Assembly: GCF_036688685.1 (NCBI RefSeq)
Contig: NZ_JAQQPS010000002.1
Coordinates: 124,001 to 188,000 of the forward strand
Length of the DNA: 64,000 bases
Source of the DNA: JALYUM01 sp036688685
GTDB lineage: Bacteria > Pseudomonadota > Gammaproteobacteria > Burkholderiales > Burkholderiaceae_D
Direction: 5' to 3'
In this document: one piece after another, positions 1 to 8,448 of the stretch
How the letters are laid out: the number at the start of each line of letters is the position of its first letter
How positions within the stretch are numbered: the stretch's first letter is position 1
Notes under the pieces: generated by a model
What the model saw: only the letters and a program-made list of their open reading frames with translations
Told to the model about the DNA's origin: nothing
Databases searched by the model: none
Made by a program: the position numbers and the translations under genes

Positions 1-42
1 GCCGCTGCCGCCGCCGTCGACGCCGATGAGATAAGTGATCAT
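1..42 (-). CDS. BadF/BadG-type ATPase, N-terminal fragment
   Basis: Only the first 14 codons are inside the window; they read MITYLIGVDGGGSG from an ATG at 42. The G-V-D-G-G-G-S/T-G signature is the phosphate-binding start of the ASKHA-fold BadF/BadG/BcrA/BcrD ATPase family, which includes N-acetylglucosamine kinases. The product is probably a sugar (amino-sugar) kinase, but the substrate cannot be read from so little sequence. No strong Shine-Dalgarno sequence is visible before this ATG. The next 120 bases up to the DUF2807 gene show no further coding sequence. Confidence 0.5.
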   Translation of the reverse strand, partial: MITYLIGVDGGGSG

Positions 43-164
43 GTGTATGCCCGGGAAAAAGTTCAGGGCACTATAGGATCGGCTCCAGGTGAAGTCAACA
101 GGTATTTAATTGGTATTAGTGTGCTTGCATTTCGCCTGCTGTGGCGACGGCGCAATTGGTATGC

Positions 165-1232
165 CTACCTCTGATTCATGCCGTGCCGGCTCCAGGTGGT
201 TAGAACACTGTCGCGCTCGGTGCCCAGCAGGAGGCTGGCGTCGCCCGGCCCGCTGGCGTTCACATCGGCGCGGTTGGCCAGCAGTTGCGTGCCGTCCAGG
301 CTGCCCGAACCGCGCACAACGGCTTCCAGCTGCGTGACGGTGCCGCCGATGATGGCGCTGCCCGGACCGCTGATGACCAGGCGTGCATGCTGGGCTTGCA
401 GCGTGCTGGCGGTCAGGTCGCCCGATCCGCGCAACTGGGCCACCAGCTCCCTGATGCGTCCGCCCACGCAGGCGTCGCCCGGTCCGCTTTGCACCAGGTT
501 CACCGATTCGACTGCGAGGCTGCAGGCCTTCAGGTCGCCCGAGCCGTTCAGCACGGCTTGCAGGTCGCGCGCGCTGCCGTCCAGCTGCACATCGCCCGGC
601 CCGCTCTGGCGCACGTTGGCGCGGGCCAGTTTCAGGTCGTGTGCGACGAGGTCGCCGGAGCCGGACACCGCGACGGTCAACTCGGTGCCCACTGCACCGA
701 GTTTTACGTCGCCGGGGCCGCTCATAGTCAGGTCCAGGCTGGTGCTGGTCATGGCCTGCAAGTCGACATCGCCGGAGCCGCTGCTGCGCACCAGCAGGGT
801 GCCCACGGCGCCACTGGCGCGCAGGTCGCCGGGGCCGCTGACGGCCAGTTCCAGATTGGCGCCGTTGAGCTGGTCGAGTTCGACATCGCCGCTGCCGCTC
901 GCTTTGACGCGCTGCAGGCCGCTGGCGCTGACGGTAATGACCACCTCCGGGCGCGCGCTGTTCCAGCTGAACCAGTGCCAGCTGCCGTTGCGCGGCAGGG
1001 GGCGCACCACCAGCGTGTCGCCGCGCAGCGTGGTTTCGATCCGGGCCAGCGTGGCCGCCTCGCCTTCGAGGCGCACGCCAGGTGCGCCTTTCGCATGCAC
1101 CACCACCCGGTACGGCCCGCTCAGCTCGACGCTGCTGAAGGTGGCCAGCGTGCGCTGTTCGGTGATGCGCTCGGCCCCGTGGGCGCTGGTGGCAAGCAGG
1201 GCAAAGGCGGCGAGGGCGAGGGCGGTTTTCAT
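165..1232 (-). CDS. DUF2807 (head GIN domain) exported repeat protein
   Basis: The product is 355 aa with a signal peptide (MKTALALAAFALLATSAHG). After it comes a series of short beta-strand repeats of about 19-20 residues, each marked by a turn motif. The turns alternate strictly between GSGD and SGPGD (twelve in all, the last ones varied to GPGS or GSGS). This is the pattern of DUF2807, the putative autotransporter adhesin head GIN domain, which folds as a right-handed beta-helix. The reading frame is open upstream to 1493, but the ATG at 1232 is chosen because a secretory signal starts there. The function is probably envelope-associated; the family has no defined enzymatic role. It is divergent from the small gene at 1495. 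Confidence 0.8.
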   Translation of the reverse strand: MKTALALAAFALLATSAHGAERITEQRTLATFSSVELSGPYRVVVHAKGAPGVRLEGEAATLARIETTLRGDTLVVRPLPRNGSWHWFSWNSARPEVVITVSASGLQRVKASGSGDVELDQLNGANLELAVSGPGDLRASGAVGTLLVRSSGSGDVDLQAMTSTSLDLTMSGPGDVKLGAVGTELTVAVSGSGDLVAHDLKLARANVRQSGPGDVQLDGSARDLQAVLNGSGDLKACSLAVESVNLVQSGPGDACVGGRIRELVAQLRGSGDLTASTLQAQHARLVISGPGSAIIGGTVTQLEAVVRGSGSLDGTQLLANRADVNASGPGDASLLLGTERDSVLTTWSRHGMNQR

Positions 1233-1494
1233 GGCAGTCCAGGTGAATGAAGAAGCCGCAACGATAGGGCCGCAGCGCGCCGCGCGCACGGTCTGCGCGA
1301 CAGGCCGCGCAAAAGTCGGGATGGACGGCGATTTGATGGGCGCGGCAGAATGCATGCTGTAGTGGCTCGCGCGCAACGTTTCCAGTGTGCGGCCGGTGTC
1401 GCTCACGACGCCCACGACCGCTCCGTATGGTCCTGACATGACAAAGGATAGCGCCGTGATGTCATAATGGCGCGATCGAGAAGGAGGAAGCAAG

Positions 1495-1680
1495 GTGATA
1501 CGCTACATGGGAACCCGCAAGACCGAGGACGGGGGCACGTTGTACGTGTTTATTGTCAACGGCCTTAAAAAAGAAGTGCGCGAAATGGCACTCAAACAAC
1601 ATCCGGGATGCTATGAGGCGCTGCCGGCGTCGGCCAAGGCCAAGATTGCGGCCAACCGGGCCTGGATGTCCAAGTTATGA
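1495..1680 (+). CDS. small hypothetical protein (61 aa)
   Basis: A GTG start at 1495 sits 7 nt after a perfect AAGGAGG at 1481-1487, which makes this a credible short gene. The product is basic with no signal peptide or membrane segment. An internal ATG at 1507 is less well placed for the ribosome binding site. The stop overlaps the start of the next gene (ATGA, 1677-1680), so the two are probably translated together. I do not recognise the family. Confidence 0.65.
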   Translation: MIRYMGTRKTEDGGTLYVFIVNGLKKEVREMALKQHPGCYEALPASAKAKIAANRAWMSKL

Positions 1681-2162
1681 CGCCTGCCGGCCGCGCTCTG
1701 GCAGTGGCGGTCGTGCTTGCAAGCGTCGCCCTGGCGCCCTGGCCGGCAACGGCCGCCATGCCGTCGACGTTCGGGCCGGTGATCGGGAATGCGATCCTGT
1801 GCCGCAGCCATCTCGAGAACAACTATTTTTACAATTACCTCGACACCGCTTTCGGCAAATCCTACAAGCACGAGGGCGGGGCCTACTGGTTCAAGACGCC
1901 CGATACCACGCTGTGGGGCGCCGAGGTGAAGGAAGTCTGGGTCAGCGACGACACCAGCGAGCTGATTTCTATCGGCGCGCTGACCGAGTCCGAACCGGAC
2001 AAGCTGGCCGATGCCGTCAAGAGCGCGGTTGGTTTGCGCTATCCTGTGCAGGGCGCCGACAAATATCCGCTGCGGGTCTCGGCCCTGGGCAGCACCATCG
2101 CTTACGTCAACAAAAAATCCAAAATCTACTGCGCACGCTATAAACCGCTGCCCACCGGTTAA
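1677..2162 (+). CDS. hypothetical secreted protein
   Basis: The product is 161 aa and begins with a signal peptide ending near A-T-A-A (residues 1-27). The mature part has two cysteines (in NAILCRSHL and KIYCARY) that could form a disulfide, which fits export. It overlaps the upstream 61-aa gene by 4 bases and ends just before the exeA-like gene, so all three plus gspB may form one transcript. No known domain is recognised. Confidence 0.7.
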   Translation: MTPAGRALAVAVVLASVALAPWPATAAMPSTFGPVIGNAILCRSHLENNYFYNYLDTAFGKSYKHEGGAYWFKTPDTTLWGAEVKEVWVSDDTSELISIGALTESEPDKLADAVKSAVGLRYPVQGADKYPLRVSALGSTIAYVNKKSKIYCARYKPLPTG

Positions 2163-2172
2163 GCTGTCTCCC

Positions 2173-3780
2173 ATGTACACGACTTATTTCAATCTCAGGC
2201 AGGCACCGTTTTCCATCGCTCCCGACCCGCGCTACCTGTTCATGAGTGAACGGCATCGCGAAGCCTTGGCGCACCTGCTGTATGGCGTCAACAGCGGCGG
2301 CGGCTTCGTGCTGCTGACCGGTGAGATCGGCGCCGGCAAAACCACCGTGTGCCGCTGCTTCATCGACCAGGTGCCGGCCAACTGCAAGCTGGCCTATATC
2401 TTCAACCCCAAGCTGACGGTGGAAGAACTACTGCTGTCGATCTGCGACGAGTTCGGCCTGACGCTCGCGCCGGCCGGGCCGGGGCCGGTCGGCGTGAAGG
2501 GCTATGTCGACGCCATCAACGGCTACCTGCTGGCCAGCCATGCGCAGGGCACGAATAATGTGCTGGTCATCGACGAGGCGCAGAACCTGTCGGCCGACGT
2601 GCTGGAGCAATTGCGCCTGCTGACCAACCTGGAAACCAGCGAGCGCAAGCTGTTGCAGATTATCCTGATCGGCCAGCCGGAACTGCGCACCATGCTGGCG
2701 CGACCCGAACTCGAACAACTGGCCCAGCGCGTCATCGCGCGCTACCACCTCGGTCCGCTGACGGAAGGGGAAACCGGCGAATACGTTGCACACCGCCTGG
2801 CCGTGGCCGGCGCCATGGCGACGCTGCCCATTCCGCGCGCCTTGACGCCCCTGATCTATCGCCTGACGCAGGGCGTGCCGCGCCGCATCAACCTGCTGTG
2901 CGACCGCGCGCTGCTGGGCGCCTACGCCGAGAACAGCCCGGTCGTCACGCGGGCGATTTTGCGCCAGTCGGCCAAGGAAGTATTCGTTGCGGCCAGCGCT
3001 GGGCCGGCCGCGCCAAAACGCTGGCCGCTGGCGCTGGGCGGCGTGCTGGCCGGCGTGGCGCTGACTGCCGTGGCCTGGCAGTCGCTCCCCAAAACGCCTC
3101 CGCTGGCCGTGCCGGTCGTCGCGCAGGCGCCGCTCAAGCCGGTGGCGCAGGCCGCGCCGGCGCCGCTCGCCGCGCCGCTGGCGACCGTCATTGCCGGCGC
3201 CGATGAAGCGGCCGCGCTGGGCGAACTGGCCGGCTTGTGGGACGTCACGCTGGCGGCGGGCGCCCCGTGCGATGCGGTGCTGGCCGTCAATTTGCGCTGT
3301 CACCAGGGCAAGGGCGGGCTGTACGAGTTGCGCCTGCTCGATCGTCCGGCCGTGGTCATGCTGCATGACGGCCCGGCCACCCGCTACGCGCTGCTGACCG
3401 GGCTGGACGATGCCAAAGCCACGCTGATGTCTGGCGGGATTACCCAAAAAGTGGCAATTGCCACGCTGGTGCAACAGTTGGGCGGCGAATTCACCACCCT
3501 GTATAAAATGCCGCGCGGCTTCCGCTCGCAGCTGGTCGCCGGCGCGCAGGGCGCCGACGTCGACTGGATCGCCCAGCGCCTGGCCCAGATCAACGACGAA
3601 GAGCCGCCGCCGGTGGAACGTCCCTTGGGCAAACGCACGCGCGCGATGCTGAAAGCTTTCCAGATGAGCCAGAACCTGAAATCCGACGGCGTGGCCGGCC
3701 CGCGCACCTATATGCGCCTGAACCAGCTCAGCGGCGTGACCGAACCACGCCTGCTGGCCTCGGCGCGAACGGAGCACTGA
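2173..3780 (+). CDS. exeA: GspA/ExeA-type AAA ATPase, type II secretion assembly
   Basis: ExeA (GspA) is an inner-membrane ATPase that, with ExeB/GspB, binds peptidoglycan and helps place the GspD secretin. The 535-aa product shows a P-loop (TGEIGAGKTT, residues 49-58), Walker B (LVIDEAQ, about 131-137) and the GQPEL sensor region. A single membrane helix follows near 284-302. The C-terminal peptidoglycan-binding fold includes about 490-525 (GKRTRAMLKAF...SDGVAGPRTY). The frame is open further upstream, but MYTTYFNLRQAPFSI at 2173 is the conserved start of this family. The stop shares its A with the gspB start at 3780. Confidence 0.88.
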   Translation: MYTTYFNLRQAPFSIAPDPRYLFMSERHREALAHLLYGVNSGGGFVLLTGEIGAGKTTVCRCFIDQVPANCKLAYIFNPKLTVEELLLSICDEFGLTLAPAGPGPVGVKGYVDAINGYLLASHAQGTNNVLVIDEAQNLSADVLEQLRLLTNLETSERKLLQIILIGQPELRTMLARPELEQLAQRVIARYHLGPLTEGETGEYVAHRLAVAGAMATLPIPRALTPLIYRLTQGVPRRINLLCDRALLGAYAENSPVVTRAILRQSAKEVFVAASAGPAAPKRWPLALGGVLAGVALTAVAWQSLPKTPPLAVPVVAQAPLKPVAQAAPAPLAAPLATVIAGADEAAALGELAGLWDVTLAAGAPCDAVLAVNLRCHQGKGGLYELRLLDRPAVVMLHDGPATRYALLTGLDDAKATLMSGGITQKVAIATLVQQLGGEFTTLYKMPRGFRSQLVAGAQGADVDWIAQRLAQINDEEPPPVERPLGKRTRAMLKAFQMSQNLKSDGVAGPRTYMRLNQLSGVTEPRLLASARTEH

Positions 3781-4424
3781 TGTCATATATTCTGGAAGCA
3801 CTCAAGAAGGCCCAGGCCGAGCGCCAGCTGGGCAACGCGCCGACGATACACGCGACCAGCGTGTACCCCACGCCGCCGCGCTTGCCGCTGGTGAAAAAAA
3901 CCGGTGCGCTGGCGCTGGGCGCCGGCGTGCTCGTCGTCGTCGTCGTCGGCTGGTTTGCATGGAGCCAGCGCGCACCGGCGCCCGCCGTGATTCCGGTGAC
4001 GGCGATGGCGCCGGTGGTGGCACCCGTGGTGGCACCGGCGTTAGCACCGATCGCCGCGCCTGTGCCGGCGCCAGTGGTGGCGCCCGCGCCCGTCGCGCCT
4101 GCGGCACCGACGCCGACACCGCGCCCGCGCAAGGTCGATGCGCCGGTCCTTGTCAAAGCACCCATCGCCGCGCCAGCCCCGGCTGCGCTGGAAGACACGG
4201 TTCGCTACGCCAAGGACCTCCCGGCCGACATCCAGCAGCAATTGCCGCGCGTCGCCTTTGGTGGCTATATGTATTCCGACAACGCTGCCGACCGGCTGGT
4301 GCTGGTCGACAAAATCCTGCGCCATGAAGGCGAAGAAATCGCCCCCGGCCTGATGCTGGAAAAATTACTCCCGAAAGGCGCGGTATTGAACTTCCGCGGC
4401 ACCCGCTATCGTGTCAGTTTTTAA
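3780..4424 (+). CDS. gspB: GspB, type II secretion assembly partner
   Basis: The 214-aa product begins with the MSYILEALKKAQAERQ signature of GspB/ExeB. It has one membrane helix at about residues 42-60, then a Pro/Ala-rich periplasmic linker. The C-terminal GspB domain (about 150-214) includes VAFGGYMYSDN and ends FRGTRYRVSF. GspB partners GspA in spanning peptidoglycan and positioning the secretin. The start codon overlaps the exeA stop by one base, so the pair is translationally coupled. No other gsp genes are in the window. Confidence 0.88.
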   Translation: MSYILEALKKAQAERQLGNAPTIHATSVYPTPPRLPLVKKTGALALGAGVLVVVVVGWFAWSQRAPAPAVIPVTAMAPVVAPVVAPALAPIAAPVPAPVVAPAPVAPAAPTPTPRPRKVDAPVLVKAPIAAPAPAALEDTVRYAKDLPADIQQQLPRVAFGGYMYSDNAADRLVLVDKILRHEGEEIAPGLMLEKLLPKGAVLNFRGTRYRVSF

Positions 4425-4962
4425 GCAACCCACGCCGGTGACGGCGCTGCCCGCGTTCACCACGCCCGTGCTGGGCGTGATCGGCACGTCCGGCAGCGGC
4501 AAGACCACGCTGCTGACCTGGCTGGTGGAACAGTTGGCGGGGCAGGGCCTGCGCGTGAACATCATCAAGCACAGCCACCACGATATCGAGCTCGAACCGC
4601 CGCGCAAGGACAGCGCGCGCCTGCGCATGGCCGGCGCGGCCGAAGTCATGATTGCGTCGCCGTACCGGGTTGCCATCATGCAGGAATTGCGCGGGGCGCC
4701 CGAGCCGTCGCTGGCCGAGCACCTGGCGCGCCTGTCGCCCGCCGATTTGACCCTGGTCGAAGGCTATAAATGGGAGCCGCTGCCGAAGCTGGAAGTGTAT
4801 CGGCCGTCGGTGGGCAAGCCCGCACTGTACCCCGATGACGCGAACATCGTCGCGGTAGCGTCGGATATCGCGCGTCCTGAAGGCGTGGCCGCTTCCGTGA
4901 TCTGGCTGGATCTGAACCGTCCTGAGCAGGTGCTGGCCTGGATTGCTAGCTACCTGGTGTGA
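4411..4962 (+). CDS. mobB: molybdopterin-guanine dinucleotide biosynthesis protein B
   Basis: MobB is a small GTP-binding protein that assists MobA in attaching GMP to molybdopterin for bis-MGD enzymes. The 183-aa product has a P-loop, GTSGSGKTTLL (residues 25-35), then IIKHSHHDIELEPPRKDS, which is characteristic of MobB. LVEGYKWEPLPKLEVYRP is the conserved MobB EGYK motif. The GTG start at 4411 overlaps gspB by 14 bases; GTG at 4438 is an alternative that would still keep the P-loop. Its link to the gspAB genes is probably positional only. Confidence 0.9.
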   Translation: MSVFKQPTPVTALPAFTTPVLGVIGTSGSGKTTLLTWLVEQLAGQGLRVNIIKHSHHDIELEPPRKDSARLRMAGAAEVMIASPYRVAIMQELRGAPEPSLAEHLARLSPADLTLVEGYKWEPLPKLEVYRPSVGKPALYPDDANIVAVASDIARPEGVAASVIWLDLNRPEQVLAWIASYLV

Positions 4963-5039
4963 ATAATCGTTGCACGCCCGGCTCAAGTTTGGCCCGATTC
5001 AACCGTTAAAAAGGAACACCCCCTTCTCGGAGAAGCGCC

Positions 5040-5240
5040 ATGGATGCAATGAGCATTGCAAGATTGTCGACCAGTATTGCCGAAACCGGTACCAAGAACG
5101 AAGTCGGCCTGACCGTGTTGAAGAAGGCGCAAGACATCCAGGCGTCGACCGCCGAACAGCTGCTGGGCCTGGTGACCCCGATGCCGGGCGCGCAGAACTT
5201 GCCTTCGCATCTGGGCAACACGATCAATACGACCGCGTAA
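5040..5240 (+). CDS. YjfB-like small protein
   Basis: The product is 66 aa (MDAMSIARLSTSIAETG...), resembling the YjfB family of putative motility-associated small proteins found in Bacillus and betaproteobacteria. An AGGA/GGAGAAG-like ribosome binding site lies just before the ATG (about 5027-5034). It is soluble with no signal peptide. The biochemical role of the family is unknown. It is convergent with the DUF883 gene at 5256. Confidence 0.7.
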   Translation: MDAMSIARLSTSIAETGTKNEVGLTVLKKAQDIQASTAEQLLGLVTPMPGAQNLPSHLGNTINTTA

Positions 5241-5255
5241 CACCTTCGTAAAACC

Positions 5256-5537
5256 TTAGCGGAAGGCGCGCAACAAGCGCGCTTCACCGGACTGGTCGGC
5301 GTACGCGAGGTTGGCCGCGTGCGTGGCCTCGATCATGCGCGTCAGTGCAGCGTCTTCCACCCGCGCCAGTTCGGCGTGGGCGGCATCGAGCGCCAGCAAC
5401 AGCCTGGCCCGTGCAGCCTGGTAGATGTCGCTGGTGTATTGGTTCGTGTTTTTTAGTAACTGCTCGGCATTTTCAATGACGAGGCGCAGGTCGCCAATCA
5501 GGCGTTCCTGCGTCAGCTGGGTAGTTTCGATATTCAT
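5256..5537 (-). CDS. DUF883/ElaB-YqjD-like protein lacking the membrane anchor
   Basis: The 93-aa product is mostly a charged amphipathic helix (LIGDLRLVIENAEQLLKNT, then Ala/Arg-rich heptads), as in the ribosome-associated ElaB/YqjD/DUF883 family. Relatives usually end in a glycine-rich transmembrane segment. Here the protein stops at ARLLRAFR without one, so it would be cytosolic. ATG at 5537 is preferred because AAGGTG lies 6 nt upstream; an in-frame GTG at 5546 is possible. It lies downstream of the S4 gene on the same strand. Confidence 0.6.
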   Translation of the reverse strand: MNIETTQLTQERLIGDLRLVIENAEQLLKNTNQYTSDIYQAARARLLLALDAAHAELARVEDAALTRMIEATHAANLAYADQSGEARLLRAFR

Positions 5538-5622
5538 TGCCTGCACCTTGGGGCGGTTGGTCCATCATAAAATAGTGACAAGGCCAACCGTGCTCCCTTG
5601 GGATCGCACAATGCCGACCTTG

Positions 5623-5838
5623 CTATGCTACCTGAATCTGCACATCCCCCACCTTCACCACCTGGCCGCTGCGGATCTTGGCGGTCTTGCGCATTTCCTG
5701 CTTGCCGTCGACCTTGACGACACCGCTTGCCACCATGTTCTTGCCGGCGCCGCCACTGTCGCACAGCCCCACCAGTTTCAATAGCTGGTTCAGTTCGACG
5801 AACTCGCCGGCGAGCTCAAATTGTGTTTTTTGCATCAT
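5623..5838 (-). CDS. S4-domain RNA-binding protein (YbcJ-like)
   Basis: The 71-aa product consists of one S4 RNA-binding fold. The visible signatures are FVELNQLLKLVGLCDSGG, then VVKVDGKQEMRKTAKIRSGQ and the terminal VVKVGDVQIQV, matching the YbcJ/RNA-binding S4 family. The first two codons are both Met; either may be the start. It lies 53 nt downstream of fumC on the same strand and may be co-transcribed. The role is presumed rRNA/tRNA binding; no target is known for this group. Confidence 0.82.
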   Translation of the reverse strand: MMQKTQFELAGEFVELNQLLKLVGLCDSGGAGKNMVASGVVKVDGKQEMRKTAKIRSGQVVKVGDVQIQVA

Positions 5839-5891
5839 ATCCTCAAAAGATGAAGGGCCGGCGTACGGTTGATTTTATGTCAACCGGACGC

Positions 5892-7286
5892 TCAGCCCGG
5901 GTGCGGGTGCGTCATGTCCATCGGCACGATCCAGCTGTCGAATTGCTGCTCGTCGACGAAGCCGGACGCCAGCGCCGCCTGGCGCAGCGTGCTGCCATCG
6001 TGCTGCGCCGTTTTGGCAATTTGCGCGGCGCGATCATACCCGATGTGCGGCGCCAGCGCAGTCACCAGCATCAGCGACTGCGCCATCAACTCGCCGATGC
6101 GCTTGCGGTTCGGTTCGATTCCCTCGGCGCAATGGTGATCGAACGAGGTCATGCCATCGGCCAGCAGGCGCGCGCTTTGCAGGAAATTGTGCGCAATCAT
6201 CGGCTTGAACACATTCAGCTCGAAATTGCCCGAGGCGCCACCAAAGGTCAGCGCGACATCGTTGCCGAACACCTGGCAGCACAGCATGGTCAGCGCTTCG
6301 CATTGGGTCGGATTGACCTTGCCCGGCATGATCGAGCTGCCCGGCTCGTTTTCGGGAATGGTGATTTCACCCAGGCCGGAGCGCGGGCCGGATGCCATCC
6401 AGCGCACGTCGTTGGCAATTTTCATTAGCGCCGCCGCCAGCGTTTTGAAGGCGCCGTGTGCGGCCACCAGGGCGTCGTGCCCGGCCAGCGCGGCGAACTT
6501 GTTGGGCGCCGTTTTAAACGAGAGCATGGTGCGCGAGGACAGTTCGGCGGCGATGCGCGGCGCGAAATCGGGATGGGCATTCAGGCCGGTGCCGACCGCG
6601 GTGCCGCCGGCGGCCAGCAGCAGCAGGCCGGGCAGCGACGCCTTGATGGCGTGCTCGGAAAATTCAAGCTGCGCGACGTAGCCGGAAAACTCCTGGCCCA
6701 GCGTCAGCGGGGTGGCGTCCTGCAGGTGGGTGCGGCCAATTTTGACGATGTCGGCAAAGGCGCGCGCCTTCTGGTCGAGCGTGCCGCGCAGGTGGGCCAG
6801 GGCCGGCAACACCGATTTCGCCACCGCCAGCGCCGCCGCCACGTGCATAGCGGTGGGGAACATGTCGTTCGACGACTGGCCCAGGTTGACGTCGTCGTTC
6901 GGGTGCAGCTTGCGCCCTTCGCCACGCTCGCCGCCCATCAACTCCGACCCGCGGTTGGCCAGCACTTCGTTGATGTTCATATTGCTCTGGGTGCCCGAGC
7001 CGGTTTGCCAGACCGCCAGCGGAAATTCGCCGGCGTGCTTGCCTTCCAGGACTTCCTCGGCGGCCTGCATGATGGCGTCGGCCTTTTCTTTCGACAGCTT
7101 GCCCAGCGAGCGGTTGACAGCGGCGGCGGCGCGCTTGCACTGGGCCATGGCGGCGATCAGCTCCGGCGCCATGCGCTCGGTGGAAATGGCGAAGTGGTGC
7201 AGCGAACGCTGGGTCTGGGCCCCCCACAATTTGTCGCTCGGCACGTCGATCGGTCCAAAACTGTCTTTTTCAATCCGGTGGTCCAT
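5892..7286 (-). CDS. fumC: class II fumarate hydratase
   Basis: FumC interconverts fumarate and malate in the TCA cycle as an iron-independent homotetramer in the cytosol. The 464-aa length is typical. Visible active-site motifs are TGSGTQSNMN (95-104), GRTHLQDATP (184-193, catalytic His187) and the fumarase/aspartase signature GSSIMPGKVNP (316-326, with the catalytic Ser on the flexible loop). It is divergent from the FimV-like gene at 7372, with a shared 85-nt promoter region. Nothing is degraded or unusual. Confidence 0.97.
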   Translation of the reverse strand: MDHRIEKDSFGPIDVPSDKLWGAQTQRSLHHFAISTERMAPELIAAMAQCKRAAAAVNRSLGKLSKEKADAIMQAAEEVLEGKHAGEFPLAVWQTGSGTQSNMNINEVLANRGSELMGGERGEGRKLHPNDDVNLGQSSNDMFPTAMHVAAALAVAKSVLPALAHLRGTLDQKARAFADIVKIGRTHLQDATPLTLGQEFSGYVAQLEFSEHAIKASLPGLLLLAAGGTAVGTGLNAHPDFAPRIAAELSSRTMLSFKTAPNKFAALAGHDALVAAHGAFKTLAAALMKIANDVRWMASGPRSGLGEITIPENEPGSSIMPGKVNPTQCEALTMLCCQVFGNDVALTFGGASGNFELNVFKPMIAHNFLQSARLLADGMTSFDHHCAEGIEPNRKRIGELMAQSLMLVTALAPHIGYDRAAQIAKTAQHDGSTLRQAALASGFVDEQQFDSWIVPMDMTHPHPG

Positions 7287-7371
7287 TGCAGCCTCATTTT
7301 TGTGGGGAAGAGCTAAAGAGTTTACTCCAACGTCCGTTAATTACGCTTAGGCTATAAATTCTTCCATTCAT

Positions 7372-8364
7372 ATGGCATACCGCCACATTTCCCTGTTGCT
7401 GATCTCTTCAATGCTGGCCGTGTGCGCCGGCGCTGCCGAGCTGGGCGAGCCGCGCGTCAGCTCCTGGCGCGGCCAGGCGCTGGTGGCCGACATCGAATTG
7501 TCCGGTCTAGACGATCCGGCCGCCCCGGTACACGTGCGCGTCGCCAGTGCGGACGTGTACCGCGGCGCCAGCGTGAGCGTGCCAGCGCTGCTGTCGACAT
7601 TGACGCTGTCGGTGCTGCGCAAGGATGGCAAACAGTTCGTGCACGTGGTGTCGAGCCGGCCCGTGGATACCGAGATGCTGCTGCTGTTCCTCGAACTGGG
7701 GCAGGGCGCGCAGAAGGACGTGCGGCTGGCGACCTTGTGGCTGACCCCCGATCCGCGCCCGGCGCCGCCACCGCCGCCGCCAATTGCAGTCGCCCCACCC
7801 CTGGCGCCGGCGCCTGTTTCAGCACCGGTGCCAGCCGTGGCGCCGCCCGCCCCGCCGCTGCCACTGCATCTGGCTCGCGTGAGCACCAGTTTGCCGGCCT
7901 CGCTGCGCCCCGCGCCGCCGGGCGCGTGCAAGGCCTCGGCATCGAACAGCGCCTGCGCCATCCTCGACAAAAAGAATGTGGCCCTGCAAGCGAAGCTGGT
8001 CGGCCTGGAAGACAAGATCAAGCTGTTGCAGGCCACGCTGGTGCCGGCCGAGCCAGCGCCCGTGGCGCCGATTGCCACGATCAAGCCGGCGCCGGCGCCG
8101 GTCGCGGTCCTGGTCACACCGAAGAAGCCCAAGCCAGTGGTGCGCGCGCCGTCGGCCACGCCGTGGCTGTGGATCGGCGTCGCCGCGCTGGTGGCGCTGG
8201 CGGCCATCGGCGCCATCGTGTTCCTGCTGCTGCGCCGTCGCCGCGGCAAGACGGCGCCGGATGCACCCGCCGGGCCGAAGTCGCCCGGTTTCCTGGATGG
8301 CATCAAGAAGCGGCTGCGGCCCGGCAAAGCGGCGAAGGCCGAACCGGTGCTGGAAGAAGCGTAG
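7372..8364 (+). CDS. FimV N-terminal-domain-like membrane protein
   Basis: The 330-aa product has a signal peptide (residues 1-20), then the FimV/HubP-type N-terminal fold (ELGEPRVSSWRGQALVADIEL...). A long Pro/Ala linker follows, then a short coiled segment (about 195-225, KKNVALQAKLVGLEDKIKLLQATL) and one membrane helix (about 264-285) with a basic cytosolic tail. Full-length FimV has LysM and cytoplasmic TPR regions; both are missing, so this is a short paralogue. A TATAAAT box at 7353-7359 lies only about 12 nt before the ATG, so the mRNA may be nearly leaderless. Downstream ATG 7411 would cut the signal peptide. Confidence 0.75.
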   Translation: MAYRHISLLLISSMLAVCAGAAELGEPRVSSWRGQALVADIELSGLDDPAAPVHVRVASADVYRGASVSVPALLSTLTLSVLRKDGKQFVHVVSSRPVDTEMLLLFLELGQGAQKDVRLATLWLTPDPRPAPPPPPPIAVAPPLAPAPVSAPVPAVAPPAPPLPLHLARVSTSLPASLRPAPPGACKASASNSACAILDKKNVALQAKLVGLEDKIKLLQATLVPAEPAPVAPIATIKPAPAPVAVLVTPKKPKPVVRAPSATPWLWIGVAALVALAAIGAIVFLLLRRRRGKTAPDAPAGPKSPGFLDGIKKRLRPGKAAKAEPVLEEA

Positions 8365-8448
8365 CCGCGCACGCGTTCGCTATTTAACGGACGCGTTTCT
8401 TAACTCCTCGTAAATTAGTTTTATTAACTTACCTGGAGAACCTGCCCG

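Noticed and set aside
178..1362. 394-aa plus-strand frame opposite the DUF2807 gene
   Set aside because: Its Ser/Pro repeats mirror the GSGD/GPGD repeats on the other strand; no signal or start context.
2428..3801. Long 457-aa minus-strand frame
   Set aside because: Antisense shadow of exeA in GC-rich DNA; repetitive His/Arg/Gln composition and no ribosome binding site.
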